In this document: positions 35,484-43,916 of the stretch, one piece after another
How positions within the stretch are numbered: the stretch's first letter is position 1
How the letters are laid out: every line of letters begins with the position of its first letter
Origin: Balneola sp.
GTDB lineage: Bacteria > Bacteroidota > Rhodothermia > Balneolales > Balneolaceae
Direction: 5' to 3'
Length of the DNA: 64,000 nucleotides
NCBI GenBank assembly: GCA_017643645.1
Contig: JAEPNB010000001.1
Coordinates: 124,001 to 188,000 of the forward strand
Notes under the pieces: model-generated
What the model was told of the DNA's origin: nothing
The model's input: the letters and a program-made list of their open reading frames with translations, nothing else
The model's database searches: none
Made by a program: the position numbers and the translations under genes

Positions 35484-36368
35484 TTACTGTTTATCAAAAG
35501 CCAAAACAGCATTCAGGATAAGTTGAACGGAAGATTTATAGAAACCCTGAGGAATCGTTTCAAATTCATCGGTAGCCTCGTGGTAGTTTTCATGGTCTTC
35601 CACTCCGAAATACACAAATGGAACTCCTTTAGTGTGAAACGGTCCATGGTCGGATGAAAAGGTCCAGTCGTTATAGCCCAAGTCCGGAGAATCGTGTCCA
35701 AATAACAATTTTAATCCTGCTGTATCTATGGATTCAAGAATCGATTTTGTTTCCGGGTAGTGATAAGTGCCTGCGGCATAAATTTCGCTGCTATCATTAT
35801 TACTGATCATATCCATGTTGATATTGAGTTTTACCATACTCAAAAGAACTGAATCTTCTACAAACGCTTTGGCACCTTGTAATCCCATTTCTTCTGCATC
35901 AAAAGCGGCGAAAACGAGTGTATGGTTCGGCTGATTTTTAACAAAATAATCAGCTAGTGCAAGTAAAGCCGCAGTACCGGATGCATCATCATCTGCTCCG
36001 TTAAATATCAAAGAATCATTTCTCCCTAAATGATCATAATGCGCTGTTATAACGATCATGGAATCCGTTTTTCCATCTATTTGGGCAATTACATTTACTC
36101 CGGAAATTTCTTCCTGAGTTTGGCGACTTTCAAAAGTAAATTCGTGGGTATATGAATTCTGAAATGGTTCAGCTCCTTCTTCCTGAAAACGGGTTGCTAT
36201 ATATTCGCGAGCAATTCTATTTCCTTCGGTTCCGGTTCTTCTTCCTTCTGTAGCATCCGAGGAAATAAATCGAAGATCTTCGATAAGTTGAGTAGTATCC
36301 AGGCTTGATTTATTATTCGGCTGACATCCTAACACAGGTATTAATAGAAGAAAGAGTAGTTTTTTCAT
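35484..36368 (-). CDS. M28 family metallopeptidase lipoprotein
   Basis: This encodes a 294-residue zinc aminopeptidase-type lipoprotein (lipobox PVLGC, Cys15). The zinc ligands and catalytic acids are visible: ITAHYDHLGR (His, Asp), GADDDASGTAALLAL (bridging Asp), DAEEMGLQGA (catalytic Glu-Glu), the Asp in NINMDMIS and the last His in SSDHGPFHTKGVPF. The length is standard for a single-domain M28 enzyme. It may work with the nearby S9 peptidase in periplasmic or surface peptide degradation, although the MFS gene separates them. Confidence 0.92.
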   Translation of the reverse strand: MKKLLFLLLIPVLGCQPNNKSSLDTTQLIEDLRFISSDATEGRRTGTEGNRIAREYIATRFQEEGAEPFQNSYTHEFTFESRQTQEEISGVNVIAQIDGKTDSMIVITAHYDHLGRNDSLIFNGADDDASGTAALLALADYFVKNQPNHTLVFAAFDAEEMGLQGAKAFVEDSVLLSMVKLNINMDMISNNDSSEIYAAGTYHYPETKSILESIDTAGLKLLFGHDSPDLGYNDWTFSSDHGPFHTKGVPFVYFGVEDHENYHEATDEFETIPQGFYKSSVQLILNAVLAFDKQ

Positions 36369-36606
36369 GAATTGATTGCTTTAAATTTTGGAGCAGAAAG
36401 ATTGAGTTAAATCTTTCTCAAAGCAATTCGAAAAAACTACTTTTACAAAAAAAGTGAAAGCGACAGATTGTCGAATTACTTTCTTCATCTGCTTTACGTC
36501 TGACACTATTCTGTATATAGATCAACATGTATAACTTAAAAACTAAACTTGAATAAAAAACCCCGATCAAATCACTGATCGAGGTTTGTGGTTAATTTTT
36601 CTAAAT
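36369..36606. other. Intergenic region upstream of the M28 gene
   Basis: Apart from the hairpin at 36559-36588, I see nothing recognisable in this part of the gap between 36369 and 36731. Confidence 0.4.
36559..36588 (-). terminator. Probable intrinsic terminator (minus strand)
   Basis: aaaccccgatca (36559-36570) pairs with tgatcgaggttt (36577-36588), with one mismatch and a 6-base loop. Read on the minus strand it is followed by a T-run (gggtttttt). It would end transcription from the small CxxC gene at 36732-36962. Confidence 0.65.
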
Positions 36607-36726
36607 ATGTTAAAAAACAGACCTGCTACTCTTTTCCTTGCTTATAGTTTTTTTTGTAACCTCTTCTTTTCGGAAGATATGAGTCATAAAAGCCCGGTTA
36701 TAGATTTTATTAAGGAAGGGTTATAA
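36607..36726 (+). CDS. Possible 39-residue small protein
   Basis: A short open frame starts ATG at 36607 and would encode MLKNRPATLFLAYSFFCNLF... with one hydrophobic stretch, ending FIKEGL. There is no homology I recognise and no clear ribosome site. It could easily be chance; I list it because the stretch is otherwise empty. Confidence 0.15.
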   Translation: MLKNRPATLFLAYSFFCNLFFSEDMSHKSPVIDFIKEGL

Positions 36727-36731
36727 CAGAC

Positions 36732-36962
36732 TCAGAAAAAGAAAATATTTTTAAGGCGATCAATAAGTTTTTGTTTTACGACAGAATCGATTTCGTAAGC
36801 TTTCTGTAATTCAATTTTTCTATTTATATAACAAGTTTGACATGCAAGCATGGTCTTACCTTGATCTTCCAGATTTCTGAGTACGACTTTATAATTACCA
36901 ATTGGGCGTTCCAAGCCCTCTTCTGAACTACAATAGGAACAATATCTGGTAATTACTTTCAT
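36732..36962 (-). CDS. Small double-CxxC protein (possible zinc ribbon)
   Basis: This encodes a 76-residue cytoplasmic protein with two CxxC pairs, YCSYCSSEEG near the start and LACQTCYINRK at about 40-50, a spacing that suits one zinc ribbon. The C-terminal third is helical and basic. I use the ATG at 36962; the frame extends to 37025 but those codons look non-coding. No family is recognised. It lies about 105 bp downstream of a copy of the 18-bp palindrome shared with the adhesin and receiver genes, so it may belong to the same regulon, and it has a terminator about 140 bp after its stop. Confidence 0.5.
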   Translation of the reverse strand: MKVITRYCSYCSSEEGLERPIGNYKVVLRNLEDQGKTMLACQTCYINRKIELQKAYEIDSVVKQKLIDRLKNIFFF

Positions 36963-37066
36963 CAATGAAATGACTTTATTTCTATTCTGGTACGAGTATC
37001 CCTTTACGACAAATATAAACTTCAATTTTTATTTATCTAAATCAATAGGGAGGAGTGCTCAATTAT

Positions 37067-37084
37067 CTAGGTAGAAGTACCCAG
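37067..37084. promoter_or_regulatory. 18-bp palindromic operator-like site, copy A
   Basis: CTAGGTA-GAAG-TACCCAG, with the flank gtgctcaattat immediately left. It matches copies at 40736 and 41239 in palindrome, orientation and left flank. It lies 105 bp upstream of the small CxxC gene start (36962). Confidence 0.6.
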
Positions 37085-37163
37085 GCTTAATAAAATAGAG
37101 TAAAAAATGATCTGATAAGATTGTATATATATAGTACAGATTTTCTTAGAAATCAGATAATCA

Positions 37164-37196
37164 TAAAAAAGGTGCCCAGACGATTGAGCACCTTTT
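37164..37196 (-). terminator. Intrinsic terminator of the fibro-slime/PKD lipoprotein gene
   Basis: Read on the minus strand, aaaaggtgc pairs with gcacctttt and continues into a run of seven T residues. It lies 33 bp after the stop of the large lipoprotein gene. Confidence 0.8.
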
Positions 37197-37228
37197 ATCT
37201 TTTTACCCCTCAAAATTATCGAAGTATA

Positions 37229-40200
37229 TTATTTAGTTCTTCCCTGGCTTTTAGCAACGCTTACCTGGAAACTATCTGATGAACTGTTTCCTGCTATATC
37301 ACCTGTTGTCATGGTAATTGTATAAGTTCTGCCGTTTTTGCCTTTTCCGCTTCTTTCAGCACGAACATATACATCAAAAGAGCCGTCGAAATTTGTTCTG
37401 ATCTCGTAATCAGAATCTGTATTTCCATCGCCTTTGCCGTTAGCTGCTTCACTGCTGGAAACCTGTACCTGCACATCTGTGGTTCCATCAACAATATCAG
37501 AAGCCGTGATTCCTGTTGCTACCAATACCATTTTATGATTCGGTGGCCACAGACTATTTGTTTCCTGATTGAAGCTGATTACCGGAGCAGTAGTATCTGT
37601 AATAGTTACTGTTACCTGATCTGAATCTGTTGCTCCCTGCTCATCCGTTACCGTTAGTGTGAATGTATGCGTACCTACAGCAAGATTTACTGAAGTAGAA
37701 GCATCCATTGCGCCATTCGACCACGAGTAAGTAAGCGCATCGCCATCCGCATCCGTTGCTGAACCGTTAAGCGTAACAGTAGTTGTAGCCCCTGTTGCCT
37801 CTAACGTCTGGTCAGCACCGGCATCTGCAACCGGAATAGTATTTACAACAGTCACGCTTACATCATCAGAATCAGAAGCTTCTCCATCAGAAACGGTTAG
37901 GCTGAACGTATAACTTCCGTCTGCCAAGCTTGTACTGAATGATGCATCTGTTGAAACCACTGAACCATTTAGTGTCCATGAGTAACTTAGTGCGTCACCA
38001 TCCGCATCAGATGAACCTGAACCATCAAGTGTTACCGAAGTGGTTGCTCCGGTAGCTGTTACTGATTGATCTGCTCCGGCATCTGCCACAGGAATTGTAT
38101 TTACAACTGTCACGCTTACATCATCAGAATCAGAAGCCTCGCCATCAGAAACGGTTAGGCTGAACGTATAACTTCCGTCTGCTAAGTTTGTACTGAACGA
38201 TGCATCTGTTGAAACCACTGAACCATTTAGTGTCCATGAGTAACTTAGTGCGTCACCATCGGCATCAGATGATCCTGAACCATCTAATGTTACCGAAGTG
38301 GTTGCACCGGTAGCTGTTACTGATTGATCTGCACCTGCGTCAGCAACAGGAATTGTATTCACAACTGTTATTGTCACATCATCAGTGTCAGATTTCTCGC
38401 CATCAGAAACTGTTAAAGTAATTACATGAGTTCCGTCAGCAAGTTGCACCGTTGGAGTTGCGCCTGAAGCTCCATTAGACCATGAGTAGGTTAAATTGTC
38501 ACCATCAGGATCAGACGAACCCAAACCATCCAAAGTAACAGAAGTTGTTTGCCCGGTTGCATTAACTGTTTGATCAGCCCCCGCATTTGCTACCGGAGCA
38601 TTATTTACAGGCTCCGGATCTTCTGAGACAAGTTGAAGCGAAGTAACAAAAGCAAAGCTGGATCCAGCAGTACGACGTTCTGCTTGGAAAATGTCAAGTG
38701 AGTAATCTTCTCCGGAAGTCAACCCAAGAATGTCCAGATTGATACTGCCGCTTGCCGGTCCATGAATACCACCCAAATCAATTACAAGCTCTCCGTTAAT
38801 GAAAACCCATACATCATCATCACCGGTAAACGAGAAGGACTCGCCTCCATTATAAGTGAATGTGGTATGAATCTCAGTAGTGAAGTGGAAGTTATGATTG
38901 AGTCCCTGATTGCCAAAGAGCTGATTATCAATAGGAAAGTAACTGCTGTTCGCATATTTATACGTGCCGTCGTCTTGCAACTCGAGAACGAAATCATGTG
39001 CTGTACCTTGATTCACTCCAACCACATTATTGTACCATTGGTTAAAGTTGGAAGCATTGCTGGTTGTACTACTACCACCCGAATATACCGGCTTCCCATC
39101 CGCTCCTAACACATTCTGTACAATACCTGTTTCTAACCTACAGCACTGACTGTCATTCTGGAAGTCTGCGTGCCCACCAGTGGTGCCATTTGCTCTAAAG
39201 TCCCGAACTAGACCTGTGAGAGTAATCTGATCAGGTTTGTCAGGTTCAATTGGAGGAGGAGTCCCACCAAATTCTTCTGTGGTTTCCAATCTGAATTTAC
39301 CACCGGCAAGTCCCCCACCGTCAAAAATAACGAACGAAAGTTGATGTGTACCGTCTAAAGTTACGCCATACTCACCCGGTGAACTTGTAGCTCCTTGATA
39401 TCCAACTAAACGAGGATTGTCGCCATTTTCATCAGCAAGATAAACCCATGAACAGTTATCGGCTAAAAGTTGAATTACAAATTCCCCATTTCCCGATACT
39501 TCTGTTTCATATTTACTCCAGTTGTGACCCCCTGGTCCATCTGAGTTCATACTATTGTAGGAATTGATCCATGCTGCATCGAATGTCGAATTGTCCCAAG
39601 GATGTGGTTGTCCGTTATCCTGAGTTACTTCAAAAGCATTATGTGGATTTACCCAATTTGCAGTAAGTCCGAAGTTGTTTGACTGGTAGCATACTGTAGA
39701 AGTCCAACCACGATCTTCAGAAGCCGGGAAAATTGGATCATATGTTTGAATGGAAGAACTGCTAACGTATACATTATTAACAGGTTCGGTGCTTTCAACA
39801 TTAGCTCTTACTTCACTAATTGTAACATTACCTCCACTGGCTACATTTCCATTATTTCCCATAGTTACAATAATACCATCTATATCTGCGAGATCTGCTT
39901 CTGTTATACCAGAAAAACTGGATGCTGAAATAGTTAAAGTAAATGGAGTAGCTTGAAAAGGAATTTCAAATTCTCTGTATAAGAAATTATTTCCTGTTCC
40001 TGATGAAAGGTAAATACCTGCAAACCACTTCGATCCACCTTGCATATCAGAAAAGTCTATTTCAAAACTTGTAAGACCTGATAAATCATAATTTAATTGG
40101 TGTGTTGTAGGATCACATGTTACTTCACCCCAAACTATACTTCTTTTTTGACCGCTCAATATCGGATCTGAACAACTTCCGTACCTTAAGTCAATTAAAG

Positions 40201-40609
40201 ATGAGTGAGTAGATGAACCACTGTAAGCCACAATCATTTCACCTGCCGATGAACCTGTAACAGATAAATCAACATTCCCTGGTGAATTTTCTGATCCTGC
40301 TAATTCTCTTCTGTTTCCTATTGGACCGGCACCTTCATACAAATCACGACCGGTTCTTGTACTTGCAGAAAATCCAGTAAGTGTTCCAACGGATTGAGCA
40401 CCCTGATCAAAAGAATCAATAATTATCGAACTGCTTTGTGAGTTTGCTTCGGATTTACCTTTAACTGTAGAAATCTTTTCTTCCGCTGTCGGTTCGTCAT
40501 TGTTATCGATTCCTGACAATGAAGAATCTTTACATGACATAAAAAGAAGTCCTGTAAACAGCACTATACTCAAAAGTGCCTTCATTTTAAAAATTTTTGC
40601 GTTATTCAT
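37229..40609 (-). CDS. Large fibro-slime/PKD-repeat surface lipoprotein
   Basis: This encodes a 1126-residue lipoprotein (lipobox LLFMSC, Cys about residue 26) that looks like a surface adhesin or matrix protein. After two beta-rich N-terminal modules (about 35-450), a PA14-like fibro-slime domain covers about 450-665, with GDDDVWVFINGELVIDLGG and FQAERR. Four PKD domains follow (about 670-1005, each starting PVADAGADQ). The C-terminal module opens with DTTAPVISF and contains LWPPNHKMV. The middle PKD units are near-identical in DNA. The open frame reaches 40693, but the ATG at 40609 has AGGT upstream and starts the lipoprotein signal. A copy of the 18-bp operator-like palindrome lies about 130 bp upstream. 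Confidence 0.88.
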   Translation of the reverse strand: MNNAKIFKMKALLSIVLFTGLLFMSCKDSSLSGIDNNDEPTAEEKISTVKGKSEANSQSSSIIIDSFDQGAQSVGTLTGFSASTRTGRDLYEGAGPIGNRRELAGSENSPGNVDLSVTGSSAGEMIVAYSGSSTHSSLIDLRYGSCSDPILSGQKRSIVWGEVTCDPTTHQLNYDLSGLTSFEIDFSDMQGGSKWFAGIYLSSGTGNNFLYREFEIPFQATPFTLTISASSFSGITEADLADIDGIIVTMGNNGNVASGGNVTISEVRANVESTEPVNNVYVSSSSIQTYDPIFPASEDRGWTSTVCYQSNNFGLTANWVNPHNAFEVTQDNGQPHPWDNSTFDAAWINSYNSMNSDGPGGHNWSKYETEVSGNGEFVIQLLADNCSWVYLADENGDNPRLVGYQGATSSPGEYGVTLDGTHQLSFVIFDGGGLAGGKFRLETTEEFGGTPPPIEPDKPDQITLTGLVRDFRANGTTGGHADFQNDSQCCRLETGIVQNVLGADGKPVYSGGSSTTSNASNFNQWYNNVVGVNQGTAHDFVLELQDDGTYKYANSSYFPIDNQLFGNQGLNHNFHFTTEIHTTFTYNGGESFSFTGDDDVWVFINGELVIDLGGIHGPASGSINLDILGLTSGEDYSLDIFQAERRTAGSSFAFVTSLQLVSEDPEPVNNAPVANAGADQTVNATGQTTSVTLDGLGSSDPDGDNLTYSWSNGASGATPTVQLADGTHVITLTVSDGEKSDTDDVTITVVNTIPVADAGADQSVTATGATTSVTLDGSGSSDADGDALSYSWTLNGSVVSTDASFSTNLADGSYTFSLTVSDGEASDSDDVSVTVVNTIPVADAGADQSVTATGATTSVTLDGSGSSDADGDALSYSWTLNGSVVSTDASFSTSLADGSYTFSLTVSDGEASDSDDVSVTVVNTIPVADAGADQTLEATGATTTVTLNGSATDADGDALTYSWSNGAMDASTSVNLAVGTHTFTLTVTDEQGATDSDQVTVTITDTTAPVISFNQETNSLWPPNHKMVLVATGITASDIVDGTTDVQVQVSSSEAANGKGDGNTDSDYEIRTNFDGSFDVYVRAERSGKGKNGRTYTITMTTGDIAGNSSSDSFQVSVAKSQGRTK
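37821..38336 (-). repeat. Two near-identical 258-bp tandem units (PKD-coding)
   Basis: Units 37821-38078 and 38079-38336 are each 258 bp (86 codons) and differ at only a small number of positions. The outer PKD copies on either side are more diverged. This points to a recent in-frame duplication or ongoing gene conversion in the stalk of the surface lipoprotein. Confidence 0.85.
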
Positions 40610-40735
40610 GATGTACCTATATTTAATTTTAAATGAATAAAATTTTTTCCGAAAGGTTGTACCCATTTCCTGAAAATTCCTATATAATATCATTCTTCAT
40701 CTTACTATTTCAAATAGGAAGTACTACTCAAATTT

Positions 40736-40753
40736 ATGGGTAGAAGTACCTAT
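40736..40753. promoter_or_regulatory. 18-bp palindromic operator-like site, copy B
   Basis: ATGGGTA-GAAG-TACCTAT with left flank actactcaaattt. Each arm fits the NarL-type heptamer TACYYMT. An outer inverted pair, tactactc (40722-40729) and gagtagta (40757-40764), encloses it. It lies about 130 bp upstream of the start of the fibro-slime/PKD lipoprotein gene. Confidence 0.65.
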
Positions 40754-40787
40754 ATCGAGTAGTATCTGCTTTAAATCAATGAGGTTT

Positions 40788-41141
40788 CTAATAAAATTTT
40801 AAATAGTTAAATATCTGTGAAAGATTTTCTTTAGCTACAAAGCCGATTGAATTTGCATCTTTTGCTCTATCACGAAAATAGGTTGTGTTATTACTTGTTA
40901 CGATGATGACTTTAGCGTCTGGGTTCTTTTTTAAAATTAATTCTGTTGCTTCAAAGCCATCCATTTTTTTCATCTCAACATCCATAAGCACGTAATCCGG
41001 AGTATCAGATATATAGTTTTGCACTGCCTCTTCCCCATTTTCATATTCAACAAACTGAATAGGCTCAATAATATGAAGTAAGATCAAACTTCTTAAGATT
41101 TTCCTAGTGGCTTCATGATCATCCACAATCATTATTTTCAT
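40788..41141 (-). CDS. Single-domain response regulator (receiver only)
   Basis: This encodes a 117-residue CheY-like protein. The acidic pocket is IVDDHE, the acceptor Asp lies in YVLMDVEMKKMDG, the Thr in VIIVTSNN and the Lys in GFVAKEN. There is no output domain. It is a complete receiver, so it should be phosphorylated and act through protein contacts. It lies directly upstream of the large surface lipoprotein on the same strand, with 178 bp between. A copy of the 18-bp operator-like palindrome sits about 100 bp before its start. No kinase is adjacent, but several are in the window. Confidence 0.92.
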   Translation of the reverse strand: MKIMIVDDHEATRKILRSLILLHIIEPIQFVEYENGEEAVQNYISDTPDYVLMDVEMKKMDGFEATELILKKNPDAKVIIVTSNNTTYFRDRAKDANSIGFVAKENLSQIFNYLKFY

Positions 41142-41238
41142 TTACTGTATTTTTTAAACAGTTTAAAAGCTTTGCATTAGATACAATAAGGTTCATTAAT
41201 TACTTCATTTTAACAATGAGAATAACTACTCAATATAT

Positions 41239-41256
41239 CTAGGTAGTTGTACCTAG
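41239..41256. promoter_or_regulatory. 18-bp palindromic operator-like site, copy C
   Basis: CTAGGTA-GTTG-TACCTAG, a perfect palindrome around a 4-base centre, with left flank actactcaatatat. It lies between the divergent receiver gene (start 41141) and the barrel/lipoprotein pair (start 41345), about 90-100 bp from each. A further half-site TACCTAT follows at 41276-41282. Confidence 0.68.
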
Positions 41257-41344
41257 ACCCATTCATATTTTTGAGTACCTATCCCTATTTATAAAGAGCC
41301 AATTAATGATGAATTTCAATTAACCATCAACTAATTCAGATCAA

Positions 41345-42022
41345 ATGGGCACAAAAGCTTTTCTTTCCTCAGGTTTCTTATCTCTAATCATATTTGCGTG
41401 TACAACTAATACTACAGCGCAAAGAAAATATGCTCTTGGCATTCATGCTGGCACCAATGGTCTAGGCGGAAGTGCAATAGTCCGTATCAATTCTCGAATA
41501 AATGCCAGAGTAAGTTATCAAGGAATTCAATACGATCATCAAGGGACTTATAATGATTTAGAAGTTGGTGTGGATTATGATGGCAACGCTGATATTTCCA
41601 GCTTTTCTGCGGTTGTTGATGTATATCCTTTCAAGAGATTCTTCAAAATTTCAGCAGGCGCCTTTAAAATGGATTGGAATGGCTCTGCCCTTGCTCTCCC
41701 CAATGAAGGCTATGAGATTGAAGGTAGAGTATTTGAACCCGATCGACTCGGCTCATTAACTGCGAATATTACATATACTGATAAGATTGTCCCATATGCA
41801 GGTATCGGTTTTGGGAATGCCCTCGCCAGAGGGTTACCCGTTAAACTGAATATTGATTTTGGTGTTGTACGTTCCGGGGCACCAATCATTGATATGGAGG
41901 GTACTGGCATGATAGCTCCAACTGCTGATAATGAAGCGGCTTTTCAAGCGGGGCTAAACGAGTTCGAGTGGTACCCAATCGTAAGAGTCGGGCTTTCTTT
42001 CGCTTTCATCAAAACAAATTAA
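41345..42022 (+). CDS. Predicted small outer membrane beta-barrel protein
   Basis: I do not recognise a specific family. The 225-residue product has a signal peptide (about 1-25, ending TTAQ; a lipobox-like FAC at about 18-20 is less likely). It continues with alternating strands typical of an 8- to 10-strand barrel: KYALGIHAGTNGLGGSAIVRIN, ISSFSAVVDVYPFKRFFKISAG, ITYTDKIVPYAGIGFGNAL and the closing PIVRVGLSFAFI. It is probably co-transcribed with a 606-residue lipoprotein that starts 19 bp downstream. The operator-like palindrome C lies about 90 bp upstream. Confidence 0.72.
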   Translation: MGTKAFLSSGFLSLIIFACTTNTTAQRKYALGIHAGTNGLGGSAIVRINSRINARVSYQGIQYDHQGTYNDLEVGVDYDGNADISSFSAVVDVYPFKRFFKISAGAFKMDWNGSALALPNEGYEIEGRVFEPDRLGSLTANITYTDKIVPYAGIGFGNALARGLPVKLNIDFGVVRSGAPIIDMEGTGMIAPTADNEAAFQAGLNEFEWYPIVRVGLSFAFIKTN

Positions 42023-42041
42023 TCATCTAAGTAACAGAACA

Positions 42042-43862
42042 ATGACTAAGAATTTTTTAAATACAACACTTGTCTTAACTCTTCTACTCTTTACGGGGTG
42101 TAATACTGATCCTCTTCAAACTGCGGTTGATGATTTTGCGCTCGTAGTTGGACTTGAGGATATAAATACCGGTGTTTCCATCGCAGTTTATGACAAAGAT
42201 ACCGGAGAATTAATAGATGATGATGTAACCATCGTTTTTGATCAAGAAACTGCAATGAACACTATTGATATTTTCTCAGATCCTGTGGACAGCTCTGATT
42301 TTGATGGTGGATTCTACAATGTTGGAATTAGAAATGAAGTAGTGCCTACCAGTGATACCCCCTTTACATTGGGTATGACTATAAAAGCAGATGGATATTT
42401 AGAGGAGCAAGTTTCTGTTGAACTAATAGAAACAGGACTTACAAGTATTGATGTAGATCTGTATTCTGAAAGCAACCCTCCTGGCAATTTAGTGAGTATT
42501 GACATTACCGCACCGGTGGATGATGAAGGAAATGTACTTCCATTGCCTCTACCAGTTGATTCCACGGGGCAATTCAATGAATTTTATACCAGTAATGCAA
42601 AATTAAAAGAGCTGTTTTTTTCTGCAAACAATGACCTTCCCAATGCACTTGTTTTTTCTGTTGTGCGCTCCAAAAATAATTCGACTTTAAAATATACGTT
42701 TTATGATGATTCTAGTGATAGAGACGCTGTAACTACATTTGAAGGTAATCCCAGAGCTTTTAGAACCACTGCTAGAGTTTTTACCGATAAAGGAGAAGAA
42801 CATAATGCTGGTTCATCACATTTTTTACTTCACACTTCAGGTATTAATTACGGAGTAGATTTATTTAGCTTAGGCAGAATATTAGAGGTGCAAATCGAAG
42901 AAGCTGGCAGATTCTATAGAGTTAGACATGTTGAGTCTGTAGCTGAAAACGATCCTGTTTCAGTTACTACTCTTATTCTTGCCCCCGGCATTACAGATGC
43001 GGATTCTATCGCAAACGATTTTTTAGATTCAATTGAAGGAAATTTAAAATATGTTTATCAACATTCTTTTAACTCATTTCAAGAAGGTGTAATTGACGCA
43101 CAATATTTGGGAGAGAAAGAAGTTCGTGATTTCTTTTATAATTTCAATGATTATCCCGACTTTTCTTTCTACAGCCTTTCGGGAGTAAATAGTATTTTAC
43201 TTTTTAAATACCCTACTGTTATTTCTGATACCCCCATTAGACCACTTTATTTTGCCGGTGAATCTAAACGTGGCAAAATTCAATATCGAATAACCGGATA
43301 TGGTGAAAATGTAGAATTGGGTACAACTTTAATCAAAAGCCATGGTCGTAACACGTACATTAGTATAGCACCTACACATGGGCAAATATTAACATCTTAC
43401 GAAATTCCATTGAGCCATGGTTTAGTTGAAATTCGAACACCTGAGGGGCAAGCTCCATCACAACGTGTAGATTTGACTAATTATAATGGAGAGGTTATTG
43501 AGTTAACGGTACCACCTAAAGATCCAAACAGTATCACTTCTTCAGTAACGGTAAACTTAACTTGTTCGAATCCCAATGAATTTGTAAGAGTAGATAACAT
43601 TCCAAAAGGTGCTGCCAGTGTTACATATCGTCAGGTCAATACAACAGGTAGATTTGGTGTCGCTAATATTCAAAATTGGAATTACGATAAGACCGAAAAG
43701 AAACTAAGCGGTGCAAACCTTGTTTTCACAGGGGTAAAAGCAGGAACTGAATATGATCTTAAAATCACATTTCAGGACAATACCGAAACTCAAACTATCA
43801 TTATTGAAGGTGAAACTTTCACTAAAGAAATTGAAGCTCCTGATAATTTCTGTTCTGAATAA
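42042..43862 (+). CDS. Large lipoprotein of unknown function
   Basis: This encodes a 606-residue lipoprotein (lipobox LLFTGC, Cys20). The N-terminal 150 residues look like one or two carboxypeptidase-regulatory-like beta-sandwiches (VSIAVYDKDTGELIDDDVTI; LGMTIKADGYLEEQVSVEL). The rest is beta-rich without a motif I can name and has two Cys (about 507 and 604). It pairs with the small barrel gene 19 bp upstream, which suggests a barrel/lipoprotein complex at the outer membrane. An intrinsic terminator follows directly. It may share control with the surface adhesin through palindrome C. Confidence 0.8.
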   Translation: MTKNFLNTTLVLTLLLFTGCNTDPLQTAVDDFALVVGLEDINTGVSIAVYDKDTGELIDDDVTIVFDQETAMNTIDIFSDPVDSSDFDGGFYNVGIRNEVVPTSDTPFTLGMTIKADGYLEEQVSVELIETGLTSIDVDLYSESNPPGNLVSIDITAPVDDEGNVLPLPLPVDSTGQFNEFYTSNAKLKELFFSANNDLPNALVFSVVRSKNNSTLKYTFYDDSSDRDAVTTFEGNPRAFRTTARVFTDKGEEHNAGSSHFLLHTSGINYGVDLFSLGRILEVQIEEAGRFYRVRHVESVAENDPVSVTTLILAPGITDADSIANDFLDSIEGNLKYVYQHSFNSFQEGVIDAQYLGEKEVRDFFYNFNDYPDFSFYSLSGVNSILLFKYPTVISDTPIRPLYFAGESKRGKIQYRITGYGENVELGTTLIKSHGRNTYISIAPTHGQILTSYEIPLSHGLVEIRTPEGQAPSQRVDLTNYNGEVIELTVPPKDPNSITSSVTVNLTCSNPNEFVRVDNIPKGAASVTYRQVNTTGRFGVANIQNWNYDKTEKKLSGANLVFTGVKAGTEYDLKITFQDNTETQTIIIEGETFTKEIEAPDNFCSE

Positions 43863-43882
43863 TTGAATTAATTAACTAATCC

Positions 43883-43916
43883 AAAAGCCTCTACTTTGAC
43901 AGGAAGAGGCTTTTTT
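43883..43916 (+). terminator. Intrinsic terminator of the barrel/lipoprotein operon
   Basis: aaaagcctct (43883-43892) pairs with agaggctttt (43905-43914) across a 12-base loop, followed by T residues. It overlaps the last codon region of the convergent regulator gene and separates the two units. Confidence 0.85.

Noticed and set aside
37821-38336. Regular repeats that might suggest a CRISPR array
   Set aside because: The unit is 258 bp, in frame and encodes PKD domains; there are no short repeats with unique spacers.
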